A stretch of 64,000 nucleotides of DNA from Flavobacterium sp. SH_e (GTDB lineage: Bacteria > Bacteroidota > Bacteroidia > Flavobacteriales > Flavobacteriaceae). The position numbers and the translations under genes were made by a program. The stretch spans positions 1,071,435 through 1,135,434 of the forward strand of contig NZ_JAOVZN010000006.1 of assembly GCF_025717045.1 (NCBI RefSeq), given 5' to 3'. Below are positions 32,829 through 41,145 of the stretch, piece by piece (position 1 is the first letter of the stretch; each line of letters starts with the position of its first letter). The notes under the pieces were generated by a model. That model was not told the DNA's origin. It searched no databases and saw nothing but the letters and a program-made list of their open reading frames with translations.

Positions 32829-33331
32829 AAAATAAATTAATTTACTGTTTGCTGGCAGTTTTGTTTGTATTGTCTTCAGCATTTACTTTTCATAAATTTT
32901 ATGTTGGGGTTTTTCAGGTCAATTATGCAGCTGAAAAAAAGATGCTGCAAATTACTTCCCGCATTTTTATTGATGATTTGAATAATGCAATGGAGAAAAA
33001 GTATCACAAAAAAGCATTTGTGGGTACAAGCAAAGAAACTCCAGCAGATGTTGAATTATTGAAGAAATACTTGTCGGAACATTTTTTAATTAAAGTAAAC
33101 GGACAATCGAAAGCTATAACTTTTTTGTCTAAGGAAGTAGAAGCGGGTGACGTTTTGGTTTGTTATTCAAGAATTAAGGATGTTGATAAATTTAAAACAC
33201 TTGAAATTTCGAACACTATTTTAGTAGATTGGAATGCAGAACAGCAAAACATTACACATATTTCAGCATTTGATACCAAAAGAAGTGTGCTTTTTACAGA
33301 ATCTTCAAGGAAAGAATTGTTAAAGTATTAG
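32825..33331 (+). CDS. DUF6702-family exported protein
   Basis: The protein has 168 residues. The N-terminal hydrophobic segment (residues about 4-20) is followed by FHKFYVGVFQVNYAAEKKML and ITSRIFIDDLNNAMEKKYHK, the hallmark of the uncharacterised DUF6702 family as I recall it. There is no lipobox cysteine. The start overlaps the upstream stop (ATGA). It precedes the M1 metallopeptidase by 65 bp; the same neighbourhood occurs in other Flavobacteria from memory. Function unknown. Confidence 0.8.
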   Translation: MKNKLIYCLLAVLFVLSSAFTFHKFYVGVFQVNYAAEKKMLQITSRIFIDDLNNAMEKKYHKKAFVGTSKETPADVELLKKYLSEHFLIKVNGQSKAITFLSKEVEAGDVLVCYSRIKDVDKFKTLEISNTILVDWNAEQQNITHISAFDTKRSVLFTESSRKELLKY

Positions 33332-33396
33332 CGAATCCGTAAAATTAGTGTTTTAATTACTATTTTCACGCCCTAAGAAATTACCATTAGATTTTT

Positions 33397-35640
33397 ATGA
33401 AAAAACTTTCATTATTATTACTTTTTCCTGCAATGTTAGTCGCGCAGGAGAAAGCAGCAACCACACCTACAAGACAGCAGGGAAAATACGATACCAATAA
33501 GTTTAGCCAGATGTACGATTTACTGGCAACTCCAAATATGTTTCGTACAGCTTCTGGAGCACCAGGGCCAGCTTATTACCAACAACAGGCAGATTATAAA
33601 ATTGATGTTGAATTGGATGATAAAAACTCAAGATTAAGCGGATCTGAAACGATTACATATACTAATAATTCACCAGATAGTTTAGAATATTTATGGGTAC
33701 AATTGGACCAAAATCAGGCAAAAGCAAATACGCAAACTTCATTAGCAGAAAGTGATAAAATTAGTCAGGTTTTGCCACTTGAAGGATTTTCTTCTAAATA
33801 TCTGAAAAAAGACTTAGAACGTGGTTTTAACATTGAACAAGTTAAAGATGCTAAAGGAAATGCATTGTCTTACACGATCAACGAAACAATGATGCGCATT
33901 AATTTGACTTCGCCATTAAAACCAAAAGAGAAAATTTCATTTTCGATCAAATGGTGGTATAATATCAATAATTATAGAAAAGAAGGTGGTCGTTCAGGAT
34001 ATGAATTATTCGAGAAGGATGGCAACAAATTATATGTAATTGCACAATTCTATCCAAGAATGGCAGTTTATAATGATGTTGAAGGATGGCAAAATATGCA
34101 GTTTTGGGGAAGTGGAGAGTTTGCTCTTCCATTCGGAAACTTTGATGTAAATATTACAGTTCCTGCAGATCACGTAATTGATGCTACGGGAGAATTAATG
34201 AACAGAAGCGAAGTGTTTACTGCTGAACAAGTAAAAAGATATCAAGATGCTCAAAAATCATTTGATAAACCTGTTGTAATTGTAACACAAGCAGAGGCAG
34301 AAGCAGCAGAAAAAGGTTTTTCTGAAAAGAAAAAAACTTGGAAATTCAGTGCTAAAAATGTTCGTGACTTTGGAATTGCTTCTTCAAGAAAATTCATTTA
34401 CGATGCAATGGCTGTAAAAATTGGAGACAGAACTGTTATGGCAGAATCTGTTTATCCAAAAGAATCAAATCCGCTTTGGGGTGAAACTTCTACAATGGTT
34501 GTAGCGCATACTTTAAAAAGTTATTCTGCTCATACTTTTGATTATCCTTATCCAAAAGCAGTTTCAGTTTCAGCAGAAGATCAAGGAATGGAATATCCAA
34601 TGATTTGCTGGAATTACGGTCGTCCTGATGAAAACGGCGTAACAAGCAAAGAAGTTAAAAACGGAATGATTGGTGTAATTATCCACGAAGTTGGACATAC
34701 TTTCTTTCCAATGATTGTAAACTCTGACGAGCGCCAATGGACTTGGATGGACGAAGGTTTAAATTCATTCTTGGAGTATTTAGCCGAACAAGAATTAGAT
34801 TCAAATTTCCCTTCAAGAAGAGGGCCGGCTAAAAACATTGTTCCTTATATGAGCGGTGATCAGAAGTTTTTAGAGCCAATTATGTCAAACTCTGAAACTA
34901 TTCACCAATTTGGAAATAATGCTTACGGAAAACCAGCTACTGGTCTTAATATTTTGAGAGAAGTGGTTATGGGAAGAGAATTATTCGACCATGCATTTAA
35001 AACATATGCAAACAGATGGAAGTTTAAGCATCCAACACCAGAAGATTTCTTTAGAACAATGGAAGATGCTTCTGCAGTAGATTTAGACTGGTTCTGGAGA
35101 GGTTGGTTCTACTCAACAGATTTTGTTGATATAGGAATTAAAGATGTAAAACAATATTATGTTTCAGATACTCCAACTACAGATATTAAAGATGTCAAAG
35201 TAAGAAAAGGACGTTTTGGATATGAAAAAGGACCTTTTGTTTACTTAGTCGCTGGAGATAATGCAGAAGTAAGCGATTCTAAGAAAAAAGCTTTAAAAGT
35301 GCAAGATTTTAAACCTTTAGCGGATTATGTAGATCAGACTTTTACGGCTGAAGAAAAAGCGAGTATTAAATCTCCTAAATATTTCTACGAAGTAGAGTTT
35401 AATAAGCCAGGAGGTATGATTATGCCAATTTTAGTTGAGATTACTTATGAAGATGGTTCAAAAGACAGTTACAAATACCCAGCTCAAATCTGGAGAAAAA
35501 GTAACGAAACGGCTAAAAAAGTTTACGCTACAACAAAAGCAATTAAGAGTATTCAAATTGACCCGCAATTGCTAACGGCTGATATTGATGTAACCAATAA
35601 CTCTTGGCCAAAAGTAGAAACAAAGTCAAAATTTGACTAA
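33397..35640 (+). CDS. M1-family metallopeptidase, exported
   Basis: The protein has 747 residues with a signal peptide (residues 1-16, ending LVAQ). The gluzincin zinc site HEVGH is at 430-434 with Glu453 exactly 18 residues later (ERQWTWMDEGLN), as in aminopeptidase N enzymes. The exopeptidase motif appears as SAEDQGMEYPM near 390-400, a variant of GAMEN. The N-terminal part is the all-beta M1 domain. It should remove N-terminal residues from peptides in the periplasm or at the surface. No T9SS sorting domain is seen at the C-terminus. It ends at a strong terminator. Confidence 0.92.
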   Translation: MKKLSLLLLFPAMLVAQEKAATTPTRQQGKYDTNKFSQMYDLLATPNMFRTASGAPGPAYYQQQADYKIDVELDDKNSRLSGSETITYTNNSPDSLEYLWVQLDQNQAKANTQTSLAESDKISQVLPLEGFSSKYLKKDLERGFNIEQVKDAKGNALSYTINETMMRINLTSPLKPKEKISFSIKWWYNINNYRKEGGRSGYELFEKDGNKLYVIAQFYPRMAVYNDVEGWQNMQFWGSGEFALPFGNFDVNITVPADHVIDATGELMNRSEVFTAEQVKRYQDAQKSFDKPVVIVTQAEAEAAEKGFSEKKKTWKFSAKNVRDFGIASSRKFIYDAMAVKIGDRTVMAESVYPKESNPLWGETSTMVVAHTLKSYSAHTFDYPYPKAVSVSAEDQGMEYPMICWNYGRPDENGVTSKEVKNGMIGVIIHEVGHTFFPMIVNSDERQWTWMDEGLNSFLEYLAEQELDSNFPSRRGPAKNIVPYMSGDQKFLEPIMSNSETIHQFGNNAYGKPATGLNILREVVMGRELFDHAFKTYANRWKFKHPTPEDFFRTMEDASAVDLDWFWRGWFYSTDFVDIGIKDVKQYYVSDTPTTDIKDVKVRKGRFGYEKGPFVYLVAGDNAEVSDSKKKALKVQDFKPLADYVDQTFTAEEKASIKSPKYFYEVEFNKPGGMIMPILVEITYEDGSKDSYKYPAQIWRKSNETAKKVYATTKAIKSIQIDPQLLTADIDVTNNSWPKVETKSKFD

Positions 35641-35658
35641 ATAAATTAAAAGCTTATA

Positions 35659-35698
35659 AAAAGCTCATCAGGTGTATAAATGCTTGATGAGCTTTTTT
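35659..35698 (+). terminator. Terminator after the M1 peptidase gene
   Basis: AAAAGCTCATCA pairs with TGATGAGCTTTT around a loop of about 14 bases and is followed by a T-run. Confidence 0.9.
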
Positions 35699-35765
35699 AT
35701 TTTAATTAAATGCATTTTCAAGGACTTTTTAAGTTAATTTTAAAACTCTAAGCTGCAAAATTTAA

Positions 35766-35773
35766 TATCTTTG
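35766..35773 (+). promoter_or_regulatory. -7 element of tatA
   Basis: TATCTTTG is a full TAnnTTTG match, 20 bp ahead of the tatA ATG. The -33 TTG is not evident at the usual distance. Confidence 0.5.
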
Positions 35774-35793
35774 CGACTACAAAATTAAAAGTT

Positions 35794-36141
35794 ATGTTTG
35801 GTATAGGAGGAGGAGAATTAGTTTTTATACTGTTTATCGTACTAATGCTTTTTGGTTCAGATAAAGTGCCAGAAATTGCACGTACAATGGGAAAAGCTAT
35901 GGCTCAATTAAAAAATGCAACCAATGATATTAAAAGCGAAATTCAGAAAGGAGCTGAGGCTAATGGTCTTGATGCGAAATCTCTGAATGATATTACTGGA
36001 AATATCAATGCAGAAATTAATAACGCAAAATCGAATTTACTTGGAGATACAGGAAATCTTTTAGGAGATACTGCAAATGAAATCGAAAAAGTAAAAGAAG
36101 ATATTGACACACTCTCTGGACCTATTAAACGCCAAATGTAA
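35794..36141 (+). CDS. tatA: Twin-arginine translocase subunit TatA/TatE
   Basis: This small inner-membrane protein forms the pore part of the Tat pathway for folded proteins. The 115 residues begin FGIGGGELVFILFIVLMLFG (single membrane span), then the hinge SDKVPEIARTMGKAM and an amphipathic helix. The C-terminal tail is acidic, with the short repeat LLGDTGNLLGDT. No tatC is nearby. The PAP2 gene follows with a one-base overlap (TAATG), so they form an operon. Confidence 0.92.
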   Translation: MFGIGGGELVFILFIVLMLFGSDKVPEIARTMGKAMAQLKNATNDIKSEIQKGAEANGLDAKSLNDITGNINAEINNAKSNLLGDTGNLLGDTANEIEKVKEDIDTLSGPIKRQM

Positions 36142-36704
36142 TGCTTGAAAAAATACAGGAATTAGATAAAGATCTTTTAATCTTTCTTAACGGATTAGGT
36201 TCTGAAACATACGATAAATTATGGCTTATTATTACCAATCAGTTGTATTGGACGCCATTTTTCTTATTGCTATTCTATCTTATTTATAAAAAAATAGGAG
36301 GTAAGCAAACCCTGTATTTGTTGCTTTTTATCGCAGTTTTGATTGCTTTTACAGACCAAACCTGTAACTTATTCAAACACACTTTTCAGCGTTTGCGACC
36401 ATGTAATGATCCTGAAGTTAACTCAATTATCAGAGTTGTGCAGGTTCGACAATCATATAGCTTTTTCTCTGGACATGCTGCTAATACAATGGCGGTTGCG
36501 ACTTTCTTATTTTTAATTTTAAAGCGCTATTTCAAATATTTCGGATTTATATTTCTGTGGCCTTTAATTTTTGCTTACAGCCGAATTTATTTAGGATTGC
36601 ATTTTCCAGGTGATATCCTTACAGGATATTTCTTTGGAGCTCTTTTCGGATTTTTGCTTTATTTGGTTTATAGAAAACTGAAACCGCAATATTTTCCAGG
36701 ATAG
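36141..36704 (+). CDS. PAP2-family membrane phosphatase
   Basis: The protein has 187 residues with about five or six membrane segments. The three phosphatase motifs are present: KHTFQRLRPC near 77-86, YSFFSGHAANTMAV near 104-117 and SRIYLGLHFPGD near 150-161. It probably dephosphorylates a lipid such as undecaprenyl pyrophosphate or phosphatidylglycerol phosphate. The substrate cannot be chosen from sequence. It overlaps tatA by one base. Confidence 0.92.
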   Translation: MLEKIQELDKDLLIFLNGLGSETYDKLWLIITNQLYWTPFFLLLFYLIYKKIGGKQTLYLLLFIAVLIAFTDQTCNLFKHTFQRLRPCNDPEVNSIIRVVQVRQSYSFFSGHAANTMAVATFLFLILKRYFKYFGFIFLWPLIFAYSRIYLGLHFPGDILTGYFFGALFGFLLYLVYRKLKPQYFPG

Positions 36705-36715
36705 TTTTTTAAGAT

Positions 36716-36945
36716 GCTAAGATTCTGAGATACTAAGATACTAAGGATTATATATCAATTGCCTCCAGCTTTAGCTGGAGGTTTTTTTATAGGCAAATAA
36801 AAAAGGCTTTAGCCAAATACTCGAAGGAGTTTTGGCTAAAGCCCTTGATCTTAAATTATGTTCCTCCAGCTAAAGCAGGAGGCAATCCAATAGTAAATTT
36901 TTAGTTTAAAAACTTAGAACCTCAGTATCTCAGAACCTTAAAATC
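36716..36945. repeat. Nested palindromic intergenic island
   Basis: The outer arms AGATTCTGAGATACTAAG (from 36719) and CAGTATCTCAGAACCT (near 36922) are near reverse complements. Inside are a hairpin CCTCCAGCTTTAGCTGGAGG (36762-36781) followed by a T-run, a long hairpin GGCTTTAGCCAAA / TTTGGCTAAAGCC (36805-36843), and CCTCCAGCTAAAGCAGGAGG (36863-36882). The island sits between convergent PAP2 and O-methyltransferase genes and could terminate both. It looks like a composite dispersed repeat. Confidence 0.75.
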
Positions 36946-36953
36946 TAAAAAAA

Positions 36954-37595
36954 TTACAATACCCTCGAAACCGTCAATCCATCACGAATTGGCAATAAAA
37001 CCGTCTCTACTCTCGGATCATCTTTCAAAAGCTGATTGTATTCTAAAAGTACTTTTGTGCTAACATCATTTGGATGAACTGGTTCTAGTATTTTTCCGCT
37101 CCAAAGAACATTATCAGATAAAATGATTCCGCCTCTATTCATTTTTGGAACAATCATTTCCCAGTAATTCAGATAGTTTTCTTTATCGGCATCAATAAAA
37201 ACCAAATCAAATTTTACATCCAAATTTGGAATGATATTTACGGCTTCGCCCAAATGCTGGAAAATCTGTTTTCCCCAAGGGGAAGCATCAAAATATTTTC
37301 GCTGAAAATCGACCAATTCTTCTTTAATATCTATTGTATGCAATTGTCCGTTTTCCTGCATTCCTTCGCATAGGCACAAAGCAGCATAACCTGTATAAGT
37401 TCCAATTTCAAGAATATTTACGGGACGAATTAATTTAGATAGCATACTTAAAACGCGACCTTGAAAATGACCGCTAAGCATTCTTGGCAAAAGTATTTTT
37501 TGGTACGTTTCTTTATTGAGTTTTGCTAACAATTCTGGTTCGTTTTCAGAATGTTGTTCGATGTAATCTTCTAATTCTTGAGATATAAAATGCAT
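36954..37595 (-). CDS. O-methyltransferase (caffeoyl-CoA OMT-like)
   Basis: The protein has 213 residues from ATG 37595; the 24-residue upstream extension is not family-like. The Methyltransf_3 core is visible: VNILEIGTYTGYAALCLCEG near 60-80 as motif I, LHTIDIKEEL, then FDLVFIDADKENYLNYWE near 128-146 and GGIILSDNVLWSGKI near 155-170. The acceptor is unknown. Aspartates in DADKENY and SDNVLW are the metal ligands of the family. Confidence 0.92.
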   Translation of the reverse strand: MHFISQELEDYIEQHSENEPELLAKLNKETYQKILLPRMLSGHFQGRVLSMLSKLIRPVNILEIGTYTGYAALCLCEGMQENGQLHTIDIKEELVDFQRKYFDASPWGKQIFQHLGEAVNIIPNLDVKFDLVFIDADKENYLNYWEMIVPKMNRGGIILSDNVLWSGKILEPVHPNDVSTKVLLEYNQLLKDDPRVETVLLPIRDGLTVSRVL

Positions 37596-37658
37596 GTTGT
37601 AAAATCTAGTAATTTGAATGCAAAAATACAAAAATAATTCGCTTGCAATTTTGCATAA

Positions 37659-37685
37659 AAAAACCATTCGTTTTGCGAATGGTTT
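37659..37685 (-). terminator. Terminator of the coiled lipoprotein gene
   Basis: On the minus strand AAACCATTCGC pairs with CGAATGGTTT around AAAA and is followed by a T-run, 22 bp after the stop. Confidence 0.85.
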
Positions 37686-37706
37686 CTGTTTAGATTTTGA
37701 TGAAAT

Positions 37707-38072
37707 TTATTTTTTCAAAGCTTCATTTACTTCTTTGGCTGTTTTTACAGTTCCGTCTTTAGCAGCTTTAGCAGCATTTTCAACTTTTTCAGCACCTTTT
37801 TTAGTGGCATCTTTTACATCTTCAGCTGCTTTTTTAGTAGCTTCTTTTACATCATTTGCAGCTTTTTCTGTAGCATCTTTAGCTTTTGTAGCTGTGGTTT
37901 CAGCTTTACTTACTGCGCTGTCTTTTACCTCTTCGATATCAGATGTAAGAGAATCAACTTTGTTGCCAAGAGTTAACTCATCTTCTGCAGGTTTTGGCTC
38001 TTTTTTCTCGCATGATTGAACAGCGAATGCTAATAAGGCAATAACAGCTAAACTTAAAATTTGTTTTTTCAT
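37707..38072 (-). CDS. Small alanine/lysine-rich coiled lipoprotein
   Basis: The protein has 121 residues from ATG 38072; the 52 codons upstream are not used. The lipobox is AVQSCEKK. The mature part is a highly charged helix with a loose heptad- or 11-residue-like repeat (KAKDATEKAANDVKEATKKA, then AEDVKDATKKGAEKVENAAK). Such proteins resemble YtxH- or LEA-like stress proteins in composition, but homology is not shown. It has its own terminator. Confidence 0.8.
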   Translation of the reverse strand: MKKQILSLAVIALLAFAVQSCEKKEPKPAEDELTLGNKVDSLTSDIEEVKDSAVSKAETTATKAKDATEKAANDVKEATKKAAEDVKDATKKGAEKVENAAKAAKDGTVKTAKEVNEALKK

Positions 38073-38251
38073 AATTTCAATTTTTTTAGGTTGATAAAAC
38101 TTAAAGGTTAAATGGCTGAAAAATAAAATTACAAATTTTAAAATGATTGAGCTCTTTGTAAGATTATGTTTTCTTTTTAGAGCTAGACAATTCTTGTGCC
38201 AAAATTTTGAAATTATGTTGCTGGGCATTAAATTTTTTTAGAAGAAAAAAA

Positions 38252-38803
38252 TTAATTTTTAAACAAACTGAAATTAATTACAATGTCGTCTTTTACTTTA
38301 ATCAATCCAGCCATTTTTACTGGCGGTTCTAGTTCAATATCAGAGAATTTCAAACTTAGCGTTCCTTGAATTTTATCATCGGTATTATATAATATAAAAT
38401 CTTTGTATTTCAGAGTTTTATCAGTTATGAAAAAGTTCAGTCGACATTTGTAATTTTTCCCCATTGGTTTTATATCACTTATAGAAACTGTGCTGTTGGG
38501 GAATTTTTTCACTTTTACTGTTCCTTGTAAATCTTTCGTCATTATTTTGTTGCCACAATCAAAGTTTGACATTTTAATATCAGTATTAAAAGTGTTTCTC
38601 CTAGCTGAGTTTACGTAAACAGTGTCTTTTATATTAAAGGTATTAGAACAATTGTATTTACCAACAGTAGATAGTCCTGTGATCTCTATTTTAATTTTAT
38701 TTATTGCCACAGCTGTATCTTCTGCAAAAAAAGTGGGTTTAGCACTTCCTAAGAAAAGGAAAATTACTAAACCCATAATTAATATTGAAAATCTTGTTTT
38801 CAT
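38252..38803 (-). CDS. Exported YceI-like protein (divergent)
   Basis: The protein has 183 residues from ATG 38803, with a hydrophobic signal (residues about 5-22). The mature part aligns by eye with the YceI proteins at 40271 and 41146: ITGLSTVGKY against VAGTSTLHDW, and the end AGLIKVKDDIVINFSLF against LGTIKTGQDLTLKFNLNF. It is therefore probably a third, diverged YceI-fold lipocalin-like protein. It starts 10 bp after the porin stop, so it ends a YceI - porin - YceI-like operon. Two added cysteines are present (NCSN, FDCG). Confidence 0.68.
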   Translation of the reverse strand: MKTRFSILIMGLVIFLFLGSAKPTFFAEDTAVAINKIKIEITGLSTVGKYNCSNTFNIKDTVYVNSARRNTFNTDIKMSNFDCGNKIMTKDLQGTVKVKKFPNSTVSISDIKPMGKNYKCRLNFFITDKTLKYKDFILYNTDDKIQGTLSLKFSDIELEPPVKMAGLIKVKDDIVINFSLFKN

Positions 38804-38813
38804 TTTTTTTATA

Positions 38814-40265
38814 TTAGAATGCAATTGTTGCTTCGAATACTAAACCATTAAATTTACCACCATAAAAGTTGTTTAGATTTCCAGTAGCAGGATCTCCTGT
38901 AAATTGCGAGTAATTTTTATAGTTTTGATTAACGTAGTTTAATTTAGCTAAAATGTTTTTAGTCATAAACCAGCCAGCACTTGCTTCAAATTTATCTACA
39001 GTAACCTCTTTAGCATCAGCATTAGATAATTTTCCTGATACGGTATTGTATTTTCCTCCGATATAGAATTGTTCTGTTTTTCCAAATCTGTAAATAAGCT
39101 CTGAAGCATATTGATTAGCCGTACGTTTGTCGTCAGTACCAGCTTTATCTCCTCCTGAAGCTAATTCGATTGTTCCAAAGAATTCAAGTCCTTTATATTT
39201 CACAAAAGGGTTAATCATGTACGTAGTAGCCCAATTTTTGAAATTAGGGTTGAACGTTGCCTCTGGAGTAGATGTTTTACTAAAACTAGTAGCGACATCA
39301 GTAGTATTTGTAGAAATAACGTTACCATCAGCATCTGTCTTGGTAATGGTGTTTTTATAAGCGTTATTATTCAATATACCCCAATAACCAAATCCTGATC
39401 TATTAGCAGAATAGATGTTTGCGTTGCCAAGATTTGCATTATGATAATATGAACCGGTTAATCTTATTCTTAAATCGTCATTAAGCTGTTTATCGTAACC
39501 AAATTTAGCTAAGATTGAAGGGCTATGTGTTGTATTAGTGTTTGGTCCAGTAGTGTAAAAAACTTCTTCATTACTTTGATTTAAATTACCATTTGTAACA
39601 CCTAACATGCTTACCCATCCACTTCTGTTGTAGTAAACCTCCATACCCATTTCTGTAGTGAAAGAATACATGATGTTGTTTCCAACAAATGCATTTCTGA
39701 TTGTATTACCATTATCAGAACCTCGAAAGTGAGCATCACCAAAATTGTTCTCCATCTGCCCAATTTTAATTGTAGCATATTTCATTACATCAGCCAAGAA
39801 ATCTTTTTTGATGAAGTCTAACTTGTCAATTTGTAAGTATCCACCTTTTACATAAGAATCATTGTGGTGTCTTGAAGCTAAATAAACATCTAAATTTACT
39901 CTTACTCCATCAAACAATTGAGCACCAATATACATGTCAGCAGCAGGAAGAGTAAAATTGTTCTCAGTATTCATTAAACGATATCCTGTAATTGATCTAG
40001 TGGTTGTTCCAGTAGCTGTAGTAGTTGCAGTCGTAATGTTATTAGGTTGGTCGTTAAATGAATTTGTAGCTTGAAAATCCATGTTGAAAGCAGCACCAAG
40101 GTCAATACTAAGACCTTTAAATTCTCTAGTGTCTTTTTGTACGTCGAAAACGTTGATACCGTCTTTTCCTCTAGAGATTTGGTTTTGCATGTTTCCAAAG
40201 CTTACTTGTGCATTTACAGCAAACGTACTTATTACTGTAATAAATAGGATATAAATCTTCTTCAT
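38814..40265 (-). CDS. Outer-membrane porin-like beta-barrel
   Basis: The protein has 483 residues with a signal peptide (ending AVNAQ near 20). The remainder is rich in alternating beta-strands and aromatic girdle residues. It ends VFEATIAF, with a terminal phenylalanine, the outer-membrane barrel signature. Segments such as YIGAQLFDGVRVNLDVYLAS and KIGQMENNFGDAHFRGSDNG fit porin O/P-like proteins. The substrate is unknown. It lies between YceI genes with spacers of 5 and 10 bp, so porin and YceI proteins are made together. Confidence 0.8.
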   Translation of the reverse strand: MKKIYILFITVISTFAVNAQVSFGNMQNQISRGKDGINVFDVQKDTREFKGLSIDLGAAFNMDFQATNSFNDQPNNITTATTTATGTTTRSITGYRLMNTENNFTLPAADMYIGAQLFDGVRVNLDVYLASRHHNDSYVKGGYLQIDKLDFIKKDFLADVMKYATIKIGQMENNFGDAHFRGSDNGNTIRNAFVGNNIMYSFTTEMGMEVYYNRSGWVSMLGVTNGNLNQSNEEVFYTTGPNTNTTHSPSILAKFGYDKQLNDDLRIRLTGSYYHNANLGNANIYSANRSGFGYWGILNNNAYKNTITKTDADGNVISTNTTDVATSFSKTSTPEATFNPNFKNWATTYMINPFVKYKGLEFFGTIELASGGDKAGTDDKRTANQYASELIYRFGKTEQFYIGGKYNTVSGKLSNADAKEVTVDKFEASAGWFMTKNILAKLNYVNQNYKNYSQFTGDPATGNLNNFYGGKFNGLVFEATIAF

Positions 40266-40270
40266 GGCGG

Positions 40271-40840
40271 TTATAAATTAAAGTTTAAATTAAATTTTAA
40301 GGTTAAGTCTTGACCTGTTTTAATTGTGCCAAGCATTGCAGTTGGCGATTTCATTCCGAATTCTGTAAAAGTGATTTTATTAGATCCTTGCAGATTTAAA
40401 CCATCTTTTGTTACCGTTGTTTTTGCAGTTGTTTTGTATACTTTGCTAACTCCTGCGATTGTGTAAGTTCCAGTTAACTCCCAAGTAGTTTCGTTTACTT
40501 TTTCGGCAGATTTTAGAACGTATTTAATATTTTTATTTTTATCTGTCTTTAAAGTCTCATAAGCTACTTTGTCCATGCTTTTTTTCTCGCTTTTTACAGT
40601 TTCTGCTGGTAGTGTTATTGTTAATGCATCGATATCAGTTAATTTTCCGTTAGCAATATTTATTGATGCAGTTCCAGTTCCTGAAGCCGATTTCATTTCC
40701 CAGTCGTGAAGTGTTGAAGTTCCCGCAACAGAGAATGTAGATTTGCTGTCTAAATTGTATGATTTTTGTGCAGTAACAATTGTTGTAATTCCGAAGAAAG
40801 CTGTTACGAATGCTAAAAATTTTATTGTACTTGTTTTCAT
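40271..40840 (-). CDS. YceI-family periplasmic protein, copy 2
   Basis: The protein has 189 residues from ATG 40840, with a signal peptide (ending TIVTAQ). The lipocalin-like YceI domain covers the remainder: STFSVAGTSTLHDWEMKS, LTITLPAETVKSEKKSMDKV, KNIKYVLKSAEKV and the terminal TGQDLTLKFNLNF. YceI folds bind isoprenoid-type lipids in studied members; the ligand here is unknown. It heads the YceI - porin - YceI-like operon and has an FNR-like palindrome 115-128 bp upstream. Confidence 0.92.
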   Translation of the reverse strand: MKTSTIKFLAFVTAFFGITTIVTAQKSYNLDSKSTFSVAGTSTLHDWEMKSASGTGTASINIANGKLTDIDALTITLPAETVKSEKKSMDKVAYETLKTDKNKNIKYVLKSAEKVNETTWELTGTYTIAGVSKVYKTTAKTTVTKDGLNLQGSNKITFTEFGMKSPTAMLGTIKTGQDLTLKFNLNFNL

Positions 40841-41145
40841 GTTTGTCATGTTTTTATTATAAAAAATAAGTTAATAAGTCGGCCAGTTTCTATTTAGTAC
40901 TAAGAATGTTGTTTTAACTTGTATCAAAGATCCTTCTATAAATCAGTGAAATACATGATAAAAATCATTGTTAAAATTTTATTAAATAAGTATTTAATAA
41001 CTACAACGTTTTCATTTTTTACAAAATCGATCACTAAAGCAAAAACGGGTATTGAATTTTATTAAGTTTTCAGTTTTTAACATTTGTTTGGAGAAAATAA
41101 AAACTTAAAAAGGGTATTTATTTTAACATTAGAAATTGATTTTCT
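40841..41145. other. Promoter region between the two yceI genes
   Basis: No gene is seen in these 305 bases. The left part carries the promoter and FNR-like site of copy 2 (40925-40968); the rest is AT-rich and featureless to my reading. Confidence 0.5.
40925..40968 (-). promoter_or_regulatory. FNR-like operator and -7 element of yceI copy 2
   Basis: The palindrome ATGATAAAAATCAT (40955-40968) has the TGAT-N4-ATCA core of FNR-type sites. Its centre is 33 bp upstream of the centre of GATCTTTG (40925-40932, minus strand), a near match to TAnnTTTG. That places the site near -41, the class II activator position. The weak -7 sequence fits activator dependence. Confidence 0.6.

Noticed and set aside
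37618..38019. 133-codon plus-strand frame with alternating Ala/Phe/Ser
   Set aside because: It is the mirror of the repetitive Lys/Ala-rich lipoprotein gene on the other strand; low complexity explains its length.
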